From SIG424 sp045546695 (GTDB taxonomy: Bacteria; Bacillota; Clostridia; UBA1212; UBA1255), in assembly GCA_045546695.1 (NCBI GenBank), contig JAZQDE010000012.1, positions 28,309 to 92,308 on the forward strand: DNA of 64,000 nt, given 5' to 3'. The position numbers and the translations under genes were made by a program. Below, one piece after another: positions 43,166 through 51,954 of the stretch. The stretch's first letter is position 1. Each line of letters starts with the position of its first letter. Under the pieces are notes generated by a model. It saw nothing but the letters and a program-made list of their open reading frames with translations. It did no database searches and was not told the DNA's origin.

Positions 43166-43552
43166 TTATTTAACTTCAACGTCAGCGCCAGCTTCCTTGA
43201 GTTTAGCTTCAACAGCTTCAGCGTCATCCTTTGAAACTTTCTCTTTGATAGCCTTAGGAGCTTCGTCAACCATCTTCTTAGCGTCCATTAATGAAGCGCC
43301 TGTGATTTCCTTAACGAGCTTAATAACAGCCATCTTGTTCTGACCAGCTGACTTAAGAATTACGTCGAATTCTGTCTGTTCAGCAGGAGCAGCAGCCTCT
43401 GCATCACCTGCAGCAGGAGCAGCAACAGCGCCTACAGCTACAGTAGCTGATACGCCAAATTCTTCCTCGATTGCTTTAACGAGTTCATTTAATTCAAGAA
43501 TTGATAATGCTTTGATATCATCAATAAATTTCTGAGTTTTTTCACTAGCCAT
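43166..43552 (-). CDS. rplL: 50S ribosomal protein L7/L12
   Basis: The 128-residue protein has the N-terminal dimerisation helix (FIDDIKALSILELNELVKAI), an Ala/Gly-rich hinge (about 40-58) and the C-terminal domain EFDVILKSAGQNKMAVIKLV with KKMVDEAPKAIKEKV. It forms the flexible stalk that recruits translation GTPases. It follows rplJ in the normal order, with AGGAGG upstream. A strong terminator follows; the usual rpoB is absent. Confidence 0.98.
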   Translation of the reverse strand: MASEKTQKFIDDIKALSILELNELVKAIEEEFGVSATVAVGAVAAPAAGDAEAAAPAEQTEFDVILKSAGQNKMAVIKLVKEITGASLMDAKKMVDEAPKAIKEKVSKDDAEAVEAKLKEAGADVEVK

Positions 43553-43612
43553 TTTAATTTTCCTCCTAAAATAATATAAATCTTAATTTTTAATTTTTGT
43601 GCACGGCTTTAA

Positions 43613-44131
43613 TTATGCACTCTCTGTAGCGTCATTACCTTCTGCGTCTTTATCAGCAATAGCTTTGATAGCGATAGCAAGCTTTGTAACAGGTGAATTC
43701 AAAGCACCCATCAATCTAGCAAGCAACATCTCTCTTGACGGCAAATCAGCAAGCTGTTTTACAACCTTTGCATCAACGGCCTGACCTTCTAAGATACCGC
43801 CTTTGATTGTTAAGTTGTTGAACTTCTTCTCATATTTTGATAATACTTTTGCAGCGTCTGTGTAAGTACCTGCGCAAGCAATTGTTGTAGGTCCTTTAAG
43901 GTAATCCTCAAGACCTGTGTAGCCTAAAGACTCTGCTGCTCTGAGAGCAAGTGTGTTCTTTCTTACTTTGTACTTAACGTCGTTCTTACGTAAAGCAACA
44001 CGAAGTTCTGTATCTTCTTCTACTGTAAGACCTCTTGCATCTACAAATACAACTGTTGTTGCATTCTTCATCTCTTCAGCGATCTCAGCTACTGTCTGCT
44101 GTTTGTTTTTCAAAATCTTCTCACTGGGCAT
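43613..44131 (-). CDS. rplJ: 50S ribosomal protein L10
   Basis: The 172-residue protein has the L10 N-terminal fold VAEIAEEMKNATTVVFVDARG and the RNA-binding region KVRKNTLALRAAESLG. L10 binds L7/L12 dimers and, by known autoregulation, its own mRNA leader. An L10-leader-like sequence with an attenuator lies directly upstream (44155-44262). AGGAGG sits nine bases before the ATG. Confidence 0.97.
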   Translation of the reverse strand: MPSEKILKNKQQTVAEIAEEMKNATTVVFVDARGLTVEEDTELRVALRKNDVKYKVRKNTLALRAAESLGYTGLEDYLKGPTTIACAGTYTDAAKVLSKYEKKFNNLTIKGGILEGQAVDAKVVKQLADLPSREMLLARLMGALNSPVTKLAIAIKAIADKDAEGNDATESA

Positions 44132-44154
44132 CAGCGAGCACCTCCTTCCTTAAA

Positions 44155-44262
44155 CAAAAACCCTCTTGTATGCAAGGACACACAAAAGGGTAATGAATAA
44201 GATCATTCTCAATTTGTACTCCTCGGCTGGACTTACCTTTGCGCCTGCTGTCTTTGGCATAC
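44155..44262 (-). ncRNA. Ribosomal protein L10 leader with attenuator
   Basis: The minus strand reads GCCAAAGACAGCAGGCGCAA (44258-44239), then GGTAAGTCCAGCCGAGG (44237-44221), the conserved kink-turn core of the Firmicute L10 leader. It ends in a hairpin, ACCCTTTTGT with ACAAGAGGGT (44191-44182 and 44169-44160), followed by TTTTT. This hairpin would stop transcription when L10 is bound. It is immediately upstream of rplJ. The motif was recognised by eye, not by covariance model. Confidence 0.88.
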
Positions 44263-44301
44263 ATATTTATATAAGGTTTTTCTTGTTTTTAATTATATAA
44301 C

Positions 44302-44326
44302 AACAGCTTTTCGGTGAAAAGCTGTT
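44302..44326 (-). terminator. 11-bp hairpin between rplA and the L10 leader
   Basis: AACAGCTTTTC and GAAAAGCTGTT are perfect reverse complements around a 3-base loop. On the minus strand the following bases are mixed A/T, not a T-run, so it may act as an RNA processing site or weak terminator after rplA. A TATAAT (44297-44292) directly downstream could start a separate rplJL transcript. Confidence 0.5.
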
Positions 44327-44335
44327 ATTAAACTA

Positions 44336-45025
44336 TTAGTTCTTAGCTGCATTCATCTTAACTGCAGGTCCCATTGTTGAGTTAACAACTGCACTCTTTA
44401 CGTACTGACCTTTTGCAGCAGCCGGCTTAGCCTTGAGAATTGCATCAAATAATGCTGAGAAGTTCTCATAAAGCTTCTCTGTACCGAATGATACTTTACC
44501 GATAGGACAGTGAATGATGTTTGTCTTGTCGAGTCTGTATTCAATCTTACCTGCTTTAAGCTCTGTAACAGCTTTCTTAACGTCCATTGTAACTGTACCG
44601 GCTTTCGGGTTAGGCATGAGGCCCTTAGGACCGAGCACTTTACCGAGACGACCAACAACGCCCATCATGTCAGGAGTTGCAACTACTACGTCGAAACCGA
44701 ACCAGTTTTCACCCTGGATCTTTGCTACCATATCTTCAGCGCCTACGAAATCTGCGCCTGCTTCCTCAGCTTCTTTAGCTTTGTCGCCTTTTGCAAGAAC
44801 GAGGATTCTCTTTGTCTTACCTGTACCGTGAGGAAGAACTACAACACCTCTTACCTGCTGATCTGCATGTCTTGAGTCAACGCCGAGTCTTACGTGAAGC
44901 TCTACTGTCTCATCAAACTTAGCTTTAGGCATCTTTGTAACAAGCTCAATTGCTTCCTGAGGATCATAAAGCTTGCCTGCTTCGATAAGCTTTACACTAT
45001 CTTGATATTTTTTACCTCTGAACAT
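44336..45025 (-). CDS. rplA: 50S ribosomal protein L1
   Basis: The 229-residue protein has the L1 pattern: FDETVELHVRLGVDSRHADQ, GVVVLPHGTGKTKRILV, VLGPKGLMPNPKAGTVTMDV and the C-terminal GPAVKMNAAKN. L1 binds the 23S rRNA stalk and represses its own operon in many bacteria. It follows rplK by 20 bases in the usual order. Confidence 0.98.
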   Translation of the reverse strand: MFRGKKYQDSVKLIEAGKLYDPQEAIELVTKMPKAKFDETVELHVRLGVDSRHADQQVRGVVVLPHGTGKTKRILVLAKGDKAKEAEEAGADFVGAEDMVAKIQGENWFGFDVVVATPDMMGVVGRLGKVLGPKGLMPNPKAGTVTMDVKKAVTELKAGKIEYRLDKTNIIHCPIGKVSFGTEKLYENFSALFDAILKAKPAAAKGQYVKSAVVNSTMGPAVKMNAAKN

Positions 45026-45045
45026 ATCTCTTTTCCTCCTTAGAA

Positions 45046-45480
45046 TCAGTCAATTACAACAACGCCCATACTGCGTGCTGTGCCTGCAATCATGCTTGCA
45101 GCTGCTTCTACTGATGCTGCATTAAGGTCAGGCATCTTTTGCTCTGCAATCTTAATAACATCTTCTCTCTTGATCTTAGCAACCTTGTCACGGTTAGGTT
45201 TACCTGAACCGCTCTCAATACCACATGCTTTTTTAATAAGCACTGCTGCCGGAGGAGTCTTTGTAATGAATGAGAATGTTCTGTCAGCGTATACTGTAAT
45301 AACTACAGGGATGATAAGTCCCATATCCGCTTTAGTCTTGTCATTGAATTCTTTACAAAAGCCCATAATGTTCACGCCATGCTGGCCGAGCGCTGGTCCT
45401 ACCGGTGGTGTCGGTGCTGCTTTACCTGCGGGAATCTGCAACTTTACGATTGCTTGTACTTTTTTGTTTTCGTTAGCCAT
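45046..45480 (-). CDS. rplK: 50S ribosomal protein L11
   Basis: The 144-residue protein has the L11 signatures KLQIPAGKAAPTPPVGPALG and the C-terminal MIAGTARSMGVVVID. The ATG at 45480 (MANENKK) has GGGAGGTGG upstream; a reading from 45495 runs through that site and is rejected. It lies between nusG and rplA. A long leader with an inverted repeat separates it from nusG. Confidence 0.98.
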   Translation of the reverse strand: MANENKKVQAIVKLQIPAGKAAPTPPVGPALGQHGVNIMGFCKEFNDKTKADMGLIIPVVITVYADRTFSFITKTPPAAVLIKKACGIESGSGKPNRDKVAKIKREDVIKIAEQKMPDLNAASVEAAASMIAGTARSMGVVVID

Positions 45481-45540
45481 AAATCCACCTCCCAAATTAT
45501 TAGCGTCGCTATATACCCTGCGACCTGGTTTACATATAAT

Positions 45541-45580
45541 TAACAGACCCTACTGCATGGCTTGGCAATATTGTCTGTTA
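45541..45580. repeat. Inverted repeat in the rplK leader
   Basis: TAACAGAC (45541-45548) and GTCTGTTA (45573-45580) are perfect 8-bp arms around a 24-base loop, between the nusG stop and the rplK start. No T-run follows on the minus strand. It may be part of an autoregulatory leader bound by L1 or L11, or an mRNA processing structure. Confidence 0.45.
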
Positions 45581-45592
45581 AAAACAAAATTA

Positions 45593-46129
45593 TTAAAAAA
45601 TTCTCTGGATCTGCGAATACTCAAGCTCTGCAGAAATATCTCTGCCGAACATAGAAACGCGAACCTTAACCTGCTGCTTTTCAACGTTGATGCTCTCAAC
45701 GCTGCCTGTGAAGTTCTCAAGCGGACCGGACATGATACGTACTGAATCGCCAATCTCATAGTCAACAACAGCCTGAGTACGGTCAACACCAAGCATAGCA
45801 ACTTCCTGCTCTGTAAGAGGAGTAGGCTGATTGCCCTGTCCGATAAAAGCAGTAACGCCTCTGATATTGCGTACAACAAACCATGTGTCATCTGTCAGGA
45901 TCATTTTCACAAGAACATAACCGGGGAAAATCTTTTTGATAACAGACTTCTCACGGCCATCCTTAATCTCTACCTCTTCAAGCATCGGTATGATGATCTC
46001 GAAGAAATAATCCTGCATGCCACGATTCTCTATAACTTTTTCCAGACTCGCTTTAACCTTATTCTCATATCCTGAATAAGTGTGAATTACATACCAAAGC
46101 GGTTCATTCGAAACATTGTCCAAAGCCAT
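45593..46129 (-). CDS. nusG: Transcription elongation/antitermination factor NusG
   Basis: The 178-residue protein has the NGN domain (WYVIHTYSGYENKVKASLEK, FPGYVLVKMILTDDTW) and the C-terminal KOW domain (GDSVRIMSGPLENFTGSVES). It binds RNA polymerase and links it to Rho or ribosomes. It follows secE by 12 bases in the standard secE-nusG order. Confidence 0.98.
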   Translation of the reverse strand: MALDNVSNEPLWYVIHTYSGYENKVKASLEKVIENRGMQDYFFEIIIPMLEEVEIKDGREKSVIKKIFPGYVLVKMILTDDTWFVVRNIRGVTAFIGQGNQPTPLTEQEVAMLGVDRTQAVVDYEIGDSVRIMSGPLENFTGSVESINVEKQQVKVRVSMFGRDISAELEYSQIQRIF

Positions 46130-46141
46130 TTCTTATGCTCC

Positions 46142-46387
46142 TTATTTGAATCTTGCAATCAAACGCATTAAGCTGTCAAGACCAAAATCTGCTAACCAAA
46201 TAATGCCGCCAACAACGAGACAGAAAGCTAATACTGAAAGTGTACCAACTATAACGTCTCTCTTTGTGGGCCATGTAACCTTCTTGAGTTCTGAAAAAAT
46301 ACCTTTAAAAAATCCTGCAATCTTTTTGCCGGTTCTTTTAAAGAAATTTTCCTTCTTCTCTTTTTTAGTATTAGCTACCTGTGCCAT
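46142..46387 (-). CDS. secE: Preprotein translocase subunit SecE
   Basis: The 81-residue protein has a basic N-terminus, the amphipathic FFKGIFSELKKVTWPTKRDV motif and one C-terminal membrane helix (about 50-72), the single-helix SecE of Gram-positive bacteria. The ATG at 46387 (MAQVANTKKE) follows AAGGACGGG; upstream codons of the same frame overlap rpmG and are rejected. Confidence 0.95.
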   Translation of the reverse strand: MAQVANTKKEKKENFFKRTGKKIAGFFKGIFSELKKVTWPTKRDVIVGTLSVLAFCLVVGGIIWLADFGLDSLMRLIARFK

Positions 46388-46398
46388 ATTACCCGTCC

Positions 46399-46548
46399 TT
46401 ACTTTGTCTCGCGATGAGCAGTATGCTTCTTGCAGAATTTGCAATATTTGCTGAATTCAATTCTGTCAGGATTGTTCTTCTTGTTCTTCTTTGTAGTATA
46501 ATTTCTCTGTTTGCACTCTGTGCATGCCAGTGTTACATTAACTCGCAT
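46399..46548 (-). CDS. rpmG: 50S ribosomal protein L33, zinc-binding form
   Basis: The 49-residue protein MRVNVTLACTECKQRNYTTK (start) has two CxxC pairs (CTEC and CKFC), the C+ form of L33. It is the first gene of the rpmG-secE-nusG-rplK cluster. AGGTGT precedes the ATG at 46548, and a strong promoter lies just upstream. Confidence 0.97.
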   Translation of the reverse strand: MRVNVTLACTECKQRNYTTKKNKKNNPDRIEFSKYCKFCKKHTAHRETK

Positions 46549-46586
46549 TCTGATACACCTCCATAGTCTTAAAAAGCGCATTGCTT

Positions 46587-46615
46587 AATTTACCATACAG
46601 AAACACGCTTGTCAA
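46587..46615 (-). promoter_or_regulatory. Strong sigma-A promoter of rpmG-secE-nusG
   Basis: On the minus strand a perfect TTGACA (46615-46610) and TAAATT (46592-46587) are separated by 17 bases, 39 bases before the rpmG start. The divergent PBP gene lies on the other side; two TATAAT boxes (46691-46696, 46701-46706) are there on the plus strand, without a clear -35. Confidence 0.8.
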
Positions 46616-46742
46616 CAGCTATTTTACTTATTTTTGATAAAATTTTCGCCTTTTTTTATTGATTTTTAAATAAATCTATCCACGCCCTATTATAATATGG
46701 TATAATAAACTGTATCACTTTTTCTATAGGAGCATAATTGGT

Positions 46743-49232
46743 ATGGCACAAAAGAAAAACAAGCAAAAAAACAAAGAAGAAAAATCTGCTGTCGGAATAG
46801 GACTCAAAGTTATATGGATATCTTTTTCTTCTGTTCTGAAACTCGTTCTGGCGGTTGTTCTTATTATATGTTGTATCGGAGGCGGTTTACTCCTCGGTGT
46901 TTTCGCCGGTTGCATCATAACGACAGAGCCGGTTACAGAAGAACAGCTCGATTTATCTTATCAGGGTGCTCCTACTCAGATTCTTGACCTTGACGGCAAT
47001 GTACTTGCGACAATACAAGGTTCGGATACTATCAACAGAGAGCTCGTTGAATATGACCAGGTCCCGATGGATTTATATCACGCTTTTATCGCCATCGAAG
47101 ATGAACGTTTTTATTCCCACAACGGCGTCGATATCAAAAGGTCTGTTTCTGCGGCCCTTGGTTTTGTTATCCCGTCTTTAGACAGCCACGGCGGCAGTAC
47201 GATTACACAGCAGGTTATTAAAAATATCACAGGCGACAACTCTATGAGCGTTCCGCGTAAGATACGTGAGCAATGGAGAGCTTTGCAGCTCGAAAAAGAG
47301 CTTTCAAAAGAAGATATTCTTGAGTTATACGTAAACGTCATATATATGGGTTCAAACCTGTATGGCGTGCAGACAGCTTCACGCGCATATTTTAATAAGG
47401 ACGTTTCTGATTTGTCGCTGGCAGAATGTGCTTTTCTTGCCGGTATCACAAACAACCCGTCGAAATATAATCCTCTTACAACGATCGGCCGTGCAAACTG
47501 CTACAAGAGGCAGATCAACATCCTCGACAAGATGCTTGAGTGTGGCTTTATCACTGACGAACAGTACATTGACGCGATTCAGACTGATCTCGTTATAAAC
47601 GACGACTACAGACAAGAAGCAAAGAAAGCAGCTATCTACTCATATTTTGTTGACGAAGTCCTCACCGACGCAAAAGAAGCTCTTATCGAAGCAGGTTATT
47701 CCAAGTCAGAAGCTTCCGATATTATATATAATCAAGGTGTTACGATTTACTCCACACAAGACAGCGATATACAGAAGATTTTTGATGAGGAGTTCTGCAA
47801 TCTTGAAAACTTCCCTGTAAACCACCTGTATACGTCTTCGAGCGACATGGCTCAGGCGGCGTCTGTTCTGATCGACCAGACAAACGGATACGTGCTTGCT
47901 ATGTATGGCGGTTATGGTGAAAAGACAACCAGCCTTAGCTTCAACTTCGCGACGAGAGCCAAGCGTCAGCCGGGTTCTTCAATCAAACCTATTCTTATAT
48001 ACGGACCTCTCGTAGACAAAGGAATTATTTCACCGTCAACAATCACGGACGACATTCCTGTTTATTATAACTACCAGACACCGGAGCTTGTATGGCCTAA
48101 AAACTCATATTCAGAGCACAGAGGCCTTGTTACAACACAATGGGCTATTCAGCAATCTTCAAACGTTGTAGCTGTCTCCCTTTTCAAAGATAATATGTCA
48201 TTCTGTCTCAATCATCTGAAAAAGCTCGGAATAGACAGAACAAACGAGACGTACCTTTCTACTGCGCTGGGCGGTCTCAACCAGGGCGTAACGCCGCTGG
48301 AGCTTACTGCCGCATACGTTCCGTTCGCAAACGGCGGCACGTACTACGAGCCGATTACTTTCACAAAGATATGTGATACAAACGGCGGCGTAATACTCAC
48401 AAACGAGGCAAAAGCGTCTGTTGTTTATGAAAACGCAGGCACAACGACTCTTATGACGGATATGCTTGAGACGGTAGTCACAGATGGTACAGGTAAAGCA
48501 GCTGCCATCAAAAACGGAGCCGGCCAGAAGATCGCCGTTGCCGGCAAGACCGGTACTACAACAAACAGCGTCGATTATTGGTTTGCCGGATATACTCCTT
48601 ATTACACATGCTCCGTATGGTACGGATATGAACTCAACAAGCCTATTTCCAGCGCTGAAAAGGGTGCTGCCGCAGAATTGTGGGCAGCTGTAATGTCAAG
48701 AGTCCATGAAAATCTTTCACCAAAGAGCTTTACATCATCATCTACAGGCCTCGTTTCATGTACTATATGCAAATACTCCGGCATGCTGCCATCTGCAGAA
48801 TGCAGCAAAGATCCTCGCGGAAATGCAATTACAACGGCAACGTTCCTCGCCGGCACAGAGCCCACTCAGACGTGTACAACGCACCAGACAGTTACAATCT
48901 GTGTGCGCGCCAAAGACGAAGCCGGAAAGTATTACAGAGCAAGTCCTTATTGTAAAGAATATACTACAAAACAAATCACAGGCACTTACAGGGATATTTC
49001 TGATATGTCATATCAGTATATGATTCTCGAAGAAGAATTCCCAAGAGACTGGGAATATGAGCTTACTCATTCTCTCGAAGTCTGCCCGTTCTGTACTGCA
49101 ATCTACGGAGGAGGCGGCACCGCGCCTGTTCCGGGTGGCGACCAGACTCCGGGCGACAGCGGAGTGATTACACCGCAGAGTGTTCAATACAGTTATGCCT
49201 GGAATTATAATTCAAAACAAACAGTGGAGTGA
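46743..49232 (+). CDS. Class A penicillin-binding protein (PBP1a family) with Cys-rich tail
   Basis: The 829-residue protein has a Lys-rich cytoplasmic start, one membrane helix (about 30-60), a GT51 glycosyltransferase domain (IEDERFYSHNGVDIKRS, GGSTITQQVIKN) and a transpeptidase domain with SSIK (Ser412, Lys415), the SSN-type motif in QQSSNVVAV and KTGT in VAGKTGTTTNS. The C-terminal about 170 residues contain eight cysteines in pairs such as CTIC and CPFC and a Gly/Pro-rich end. This tail is not catalytic and could form disulfides or bind metal outside the cell. It polymerises and crosslinks peptidoglycan. The FchA-like gene follows after 6 bases. Confidence 0.93.
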   Translation: MAQKKNKQKNKEEKSAVGIGLKVIWISFSSVLKLVLAVVLIICCIGGGLLLGVFAGCIITTEPVTEEQLDLSYQGAPTQILDLDGNVLATIQGSDTINRELVEYDQVPMDLYHAFIAIEDERFYSHNGVDIKRSVSAALGFVIPSLDSHGGSTITQQVIKNITGDNSMSVPRKIREQWRALQLEKELSKEDILELYVNVIYMGSNLYGVQTASRAYFNKDVSDLSLAECAFLAGITNNPSKYNPLTTIGRANCYKRQINILDKMLECGFITDEQYIDAIQTDLVINDDYRQEAKKAAIYSYFVDEVLTDAKEALIEAGYSKSEASDIIYNQGVTIYSTQDSDIQKIFDEEFCNLENFPVNHLYTSSSDMAQAASVLIDQTNGYVLAMYGGYGEKTTSLSFNFATRAKRQPGSSIKPILIYGPLVDKGIISPSTITDDIPVYYNYQTPELVWPKNSYSEHRGLVTTQWAIQQSSNVVAVSLFKDNMSFCLNHLKKLGIDRTNETYLSTALGGLNQGVTPLELTAAYVPFANGGTYYEPITFTKICDTNGGVILTNEAKASVVYENAGTTTLMTDMLETVVTDGTGKAAAIKNGAGQKIAVAGKTGTTTNSVDYWFAGYTPYYTCSVWYGYELNKPISSAEKGAAAELWAAVMSRVHENLSPKSFTSSSTGLVSCTICKYSGMLPSAECSKDPRGNAITTATFLAGTEPTQTCTTHQTVTICVRAKDEAGKYYRASPYCKEYTTKQITGTYRDISDMSYQYMILEEEFPRDWEYELTHSLEVCPFCTAIYGGGGTAPVPGGDQTPGDSGVITPQSVQYSYAWNYNSKQTVE

Positions 49233-49238
49233 TTATTT

Positions 49239-49850
49239 ATGGATAACAACACAAAAATGACAGACTTCTTGTCTGAATTATCTTCTGCCGCGCCCACACC
49301 CGGAGGCGGCGGTGTAGCAGCCCTTGCCGGTGCACTCAGCGCATCTTTGTGCTCTATGGTGGCAAATCTTACCACAGGCAAAAAGAAATACGCTGAATAT
49401 CAGAAAGATATCGAAAGAATCATCGAAGACAGCCGCGTTGCGTCAGACAAGATGTTTTCACTGATAAATAAAGACGCCCAATGTTTTGAGCCACTGAGCA
49501 AGGCTTATTCTATCCCAAAAGAAGACCCCACCCGCGCGCAAACGCTTGAAAGCGCTCTCAAAGTGGCAGCTTCATGCCCCTGCGAGATACTCGATGAATC
49601 ACTCAATATTATCGCTCTTTTTGAAGAGCTTTGTGAAAAGGGCTCGCGCCTTGCCCTGAGTGACGTGGGCGTCGCAGCGACATTATGCGAAAGCACAATC
49701 AAAAGCAGCCTTCTGAACATCTACATCAACACAAAGCTGATGTCAGACAAGGAGTACGCAGCTGCTCTCAACAAAGAATACGAAGAAAAAGCAACAGCCG
49801 GCATACAGCGTTGCGCCTATATATATAATAAGGTACAGGAGGCATTATAA
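49239..49850 (+). CDS. Cyclodeaminase/cyclohydrolase family protein (FchA-like)
   Basis: The 203-residue protein begins MTDFLSELSSAAPTPGGGGV after a short lead, with the AxxPTPGGGxVAALAGALSASL pattern of the FTCD_C/FchA family, and ends with a helical bundle. Members act as methenyl-THF cyclohydrolase or formimino-THF cyclodeaminase. It shares one base with the folD start (TAATG), so both act on the methylene-/methenyl-/formyl-THF series. FolD already has cyclohydrolase activity, so this may be a second isoform or the cyclodeaminase. Confidence 0.88.
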   Translation: MDNNTKMTDFLSELSSAAPTPGGGGVAALAGALSASLCSMVANLTTGKKKYAEYQKDIERIIEDSRVASDKMFSLINKDAQCFEPLSKAYSIPKEDPTRAQTLESALKVAASCPCEILDESLNIIALFEELCEKGSRLALSDVGVAATLCESTIKSSLLNIYINTKLMSDKEYAAALNKEYEEKATAGIQRCAYIYNKVQEAL

Positions 49851-50692
49851 TGATACCACACGAATTAAAAGGCAGTCCTGCCGCAAAAGCGATTTGCGAA
49901 TCCCTGCAGGAGAAAGTAACTGAACTTAAAAATAAAGGTATAATCCCTACCCTGGCAATTGTACGCGCAGGCAGCCGTGAAGATGACGTTGCCTACGAAC
50001 AGGCGGCCATCAAGCGTTTCAATAACAACGGTGGTCGCGTGCTTCAGGTTACGCTCCCCGTCGACTGTACACAAGAGGATTTAGAAAAAGTTATAATGAA
50101 TATAAACCGCACAAAAGAGATTAACGGTGTGCTCGTTATGCGCCCTCTGCCAAAACATCTTAACGAAAACAGAATCAAGGGCATGCTCGATTTGCGTAAA
50201 GACGTTGACTGTATGACATATCTCGGTCAGGCAGGCTTGTTTATGGGTGAAAAAGGCGTTTTCACGCCTTGCACGCCGCAAGCTGTTATTGAGCTGATTG
50301 ACCATTACGGAATCGACGTTACAGGTAAAAAAATAACTGTCATCGGCAGAAGCCTCGTCGTAGGTAAGCCGCTTGCAATCATGTTAATGAACAAGAATGC
50401 TACTGTAACTGTCTGCCATACAAAAACTGTGAATCTCCGTGAGGAATGTAAAAATGCCGATATTATCATTGCAAGTGCCGGTCGTGCCCGCATGATTGAC
50501 GATACATACGTAAAAGAAGGACAGATTATCATAGACGTTGGTATAAATGTCGTTGATGACGTCCTTTGCGGTGACGTTGACTATGACAAGGTCGCACCAA
50601 TCGTGTCAGCAATCACACCGGTCCCCGGAGGAGTAGGTGCGCTGACAACGTCTGTGCTCTTTAAACATACTGTTATAAGTGCCGGAAGATAA
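49850..50692 (+). CDS. folD: Bifunctional methylene-THF dehydrogenase / methenyl-THF cyclohydrolase FolD
   Basis: The 280-residue protein has the FolD pattern: PTLAIVRAGSREDDVAYEQA, MRPLPKHLNENRI, the Rossmann motif VIGRSLVVGKPLAIMLM and PVPGGVGALTTSVL. One change stands out: the usual catalytic YxxxK lysine region reads DVAYEQAAIKRF, in which Tyr and Lys are both kept (YEQAAIK). It interconverts methylene-, methenyl- and formyl-THF. The gene is coupled to the FchA-like gene. Confidence 0.94.
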   Translation: MIPHELKGSPAAKAICESLQEKVTELKNKGIIPTLAIVRAGSREDDVAYEQAAIKRFNNNGGRVLQVTLPVDCTQEDLEKVIMNINRTKEINGVLVMRPLPKHLNENRIKGMLDLRKDVDCMTYLGQAGLFMGEKGVFTPCTPQAVIELIDHYGIDVTGKKITVIGRSLVVGKPLAIMLMNKNATVTVCHTKTVNLREECKNADIIIASAGRARMIDDTYVKEGQIIIDVGINVVDDVLCGDVDYDKVAPIVSAITPVPGGVGALTTSVLFKHTVISAGR

Positions 50693-50710
50693 TTCCGGGC
50701 ATAGAAAAAA

Positions 50711-50781
50711 GCCACTGGTGAGAATCGAACTCACGGCCTATTCATTACGAGTGAATTGCTCTACCCCTGAGCCACAGTGGC
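50711..50781 (-). tRNA. tRNA-Thr (anticodon CGT)
   Basis: The 71-base minus-strand sequence folds as a cloverleaf: acceptor GCCACTG pairs with CAGTGGC, the D-arm is GCTC/GAGC, the anticodon stem ATTCA/TGAAT encloses CTCGTAA with anticodon CGT, and the T-arm is GTGAG TTCGATT CTCAC. It decodes ACG. CCA is not encoded. A run of six Ts follows the 3' end. The plus-strand DUF3810 gene starts 34 bases to the right. Confidence 0.95.
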
Positions 50782-50814
50782 ATACTTTACAAGCAAGGAT
50801 TATAGCACAGCATT

Positions 50815-51954
50815 ATGAAAAAGTCTACATCAAAAACAAGCAGTAATCTCCTGAAAAAACCACTTGTACAGCACGCTCTTTTTGTTGTTCCTACAATATT
50901 ATTACTCATTTTGTACTTCGTTTCGCGATTTTTCCCGGGCGCAGTGCATAAAGTCTACACAACAGGACTCTTCAAAATCCTGACATACCTGCCAAAAGTG
51001 CTTACAAAAGGCTGGCGCTATTCTTTTGCCGAGGTCGCTCTGTTTATTTTTGTGCTTTTCTTCCTTATATATACTATATCAACAATCGTTAAAACAATCA
51101 TCGCCCTTGTGAAAAAACACGACAAGCCTTTTCGCCGGCTGGCAACATATGGGTCTTTTATCGTAAAAACAGTATGTGTTTTGTTGTCGGTATTCATACT
51201 TTTCGGTGCGTTCAATTATAACAGTCTGCCACTTGCAGATGTTGCGGGATATGAAATCCGTGAATACGACACGAAGACGCTTGGTGAACTTTGCCTTTTA
51301 TTGGAAGACAAAGCTTCTGAAAATTATGTAGAGAACAGTGACGCGGAGCTTTTTAATCTCATTAATGAGTCGCTTAAATCTTATGAAAACGCACGCAAAA
51401 ATCATCAGTTTTTTGATGGATATGCAGAGTTTCTGACGGCTCCCAAGCCGGCTTTTGCATCTATAGCCATGTGTTATTTTCAAATTTCCGGTATTTATCC
51501 GTACTTGCTCCCGGAGTCTGTTGTAAATAAAAAGGCTCCTATGGCAACGCTTCCTCATACGATGTGCCACGAGCTTGCGCATCAGATGGGTTTTGCAAGA
51601 GAAGATGAAGCGAATTTTGTGGCTTTTGTGGCATGCACAAGTAGTGAAATGCCGGAGTTTATTTATTCCGGATATTATTCAGCCTTTGTTTATTCGATGA
51701 ATGCGCTACATAGCTATGACTACGAGCTCTGGCTTGAGATTTACGAATCGACCGACCCTCGTATTATTAATGACATGAAAGAAGCCAGCGAGTTCTGGGA
51801 TAGCTTTACTACACCAAATGACGTGCTGGCTAATTTGTCTGAAAATGTTAATGATGCATATCTGAATGCAAATAATGTTTCTGATGGCACACGCAGCTAT
51901 GGTCGTGTTGTCGATTTGTTACTCGCCTACTTCTTCGGAAACAACGCTGCCTGA
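50815..51954 (+). CDS. DUF3810-type membrane protein with HELAH zinc-peptidase motif
   Basis: The 379-residue protein has three N-terminal membrane helices (about 20-42, 60-92 and 110-140) and an extracellular domain with the metallopeptidase-like motif CHELAHQMGFAREDEAN (HExxH plus a downstream Glu), as in DUF3810. It is probably a zinc protease acting outside the membrane; the substrate is unknown. The ribosome-binding site AAGGA is far (15 bases) from the ATG. The 3' end overlaps the convergent cdaR gene by 36 bases. Confidence 0.78.
   Translation: MKKSTSKTSSNLLKKPLVQHALFVVPTILLLILYFVSRFFPGAVHKVYTTGLFKILTYLPKVLTKGWRYSFAEVALFIFVLFFLIYTISTIVKTIIALVKKHDKPFRRLATYGSFIVKTVCVLLSVFILFGAFNYNSLPLADVAGYEIREYDTKTLGELCLLLEDKASENYVENSDAELFNLINESLKSYENARKNHQFFDGYAEFLTAPKPAFASIAMCYFQISGIYPYLLPESVVNKKAPMATLPHTMCHELAHQMGFAREDEANFVAFVACTSSEMPEFIYSGYYSAFVYSMNALHSYDYELWLEIYESTDPRIINDMKEASEFWDSFTTPNDVLANLSENVNDAYLNANNVSDGTRSYGRVVDLLLAYFFGNNAA

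Noticed and set aside
46681..46742. Promoter of the PBP gene at the two TATAAT boxes
   Set aside because: Two good -10 boxes exist, but no -35 at 16-19 bases fits either, so it is not listed as a separate feature.
50693..50712. CCGGAA-TTCCGG hairpin after folD as terminator
   Set aside because: The plus-strand sequence after it is A-rich, not T-rich; the T-run belongs to the 3' side of the minus-strand tRNA.
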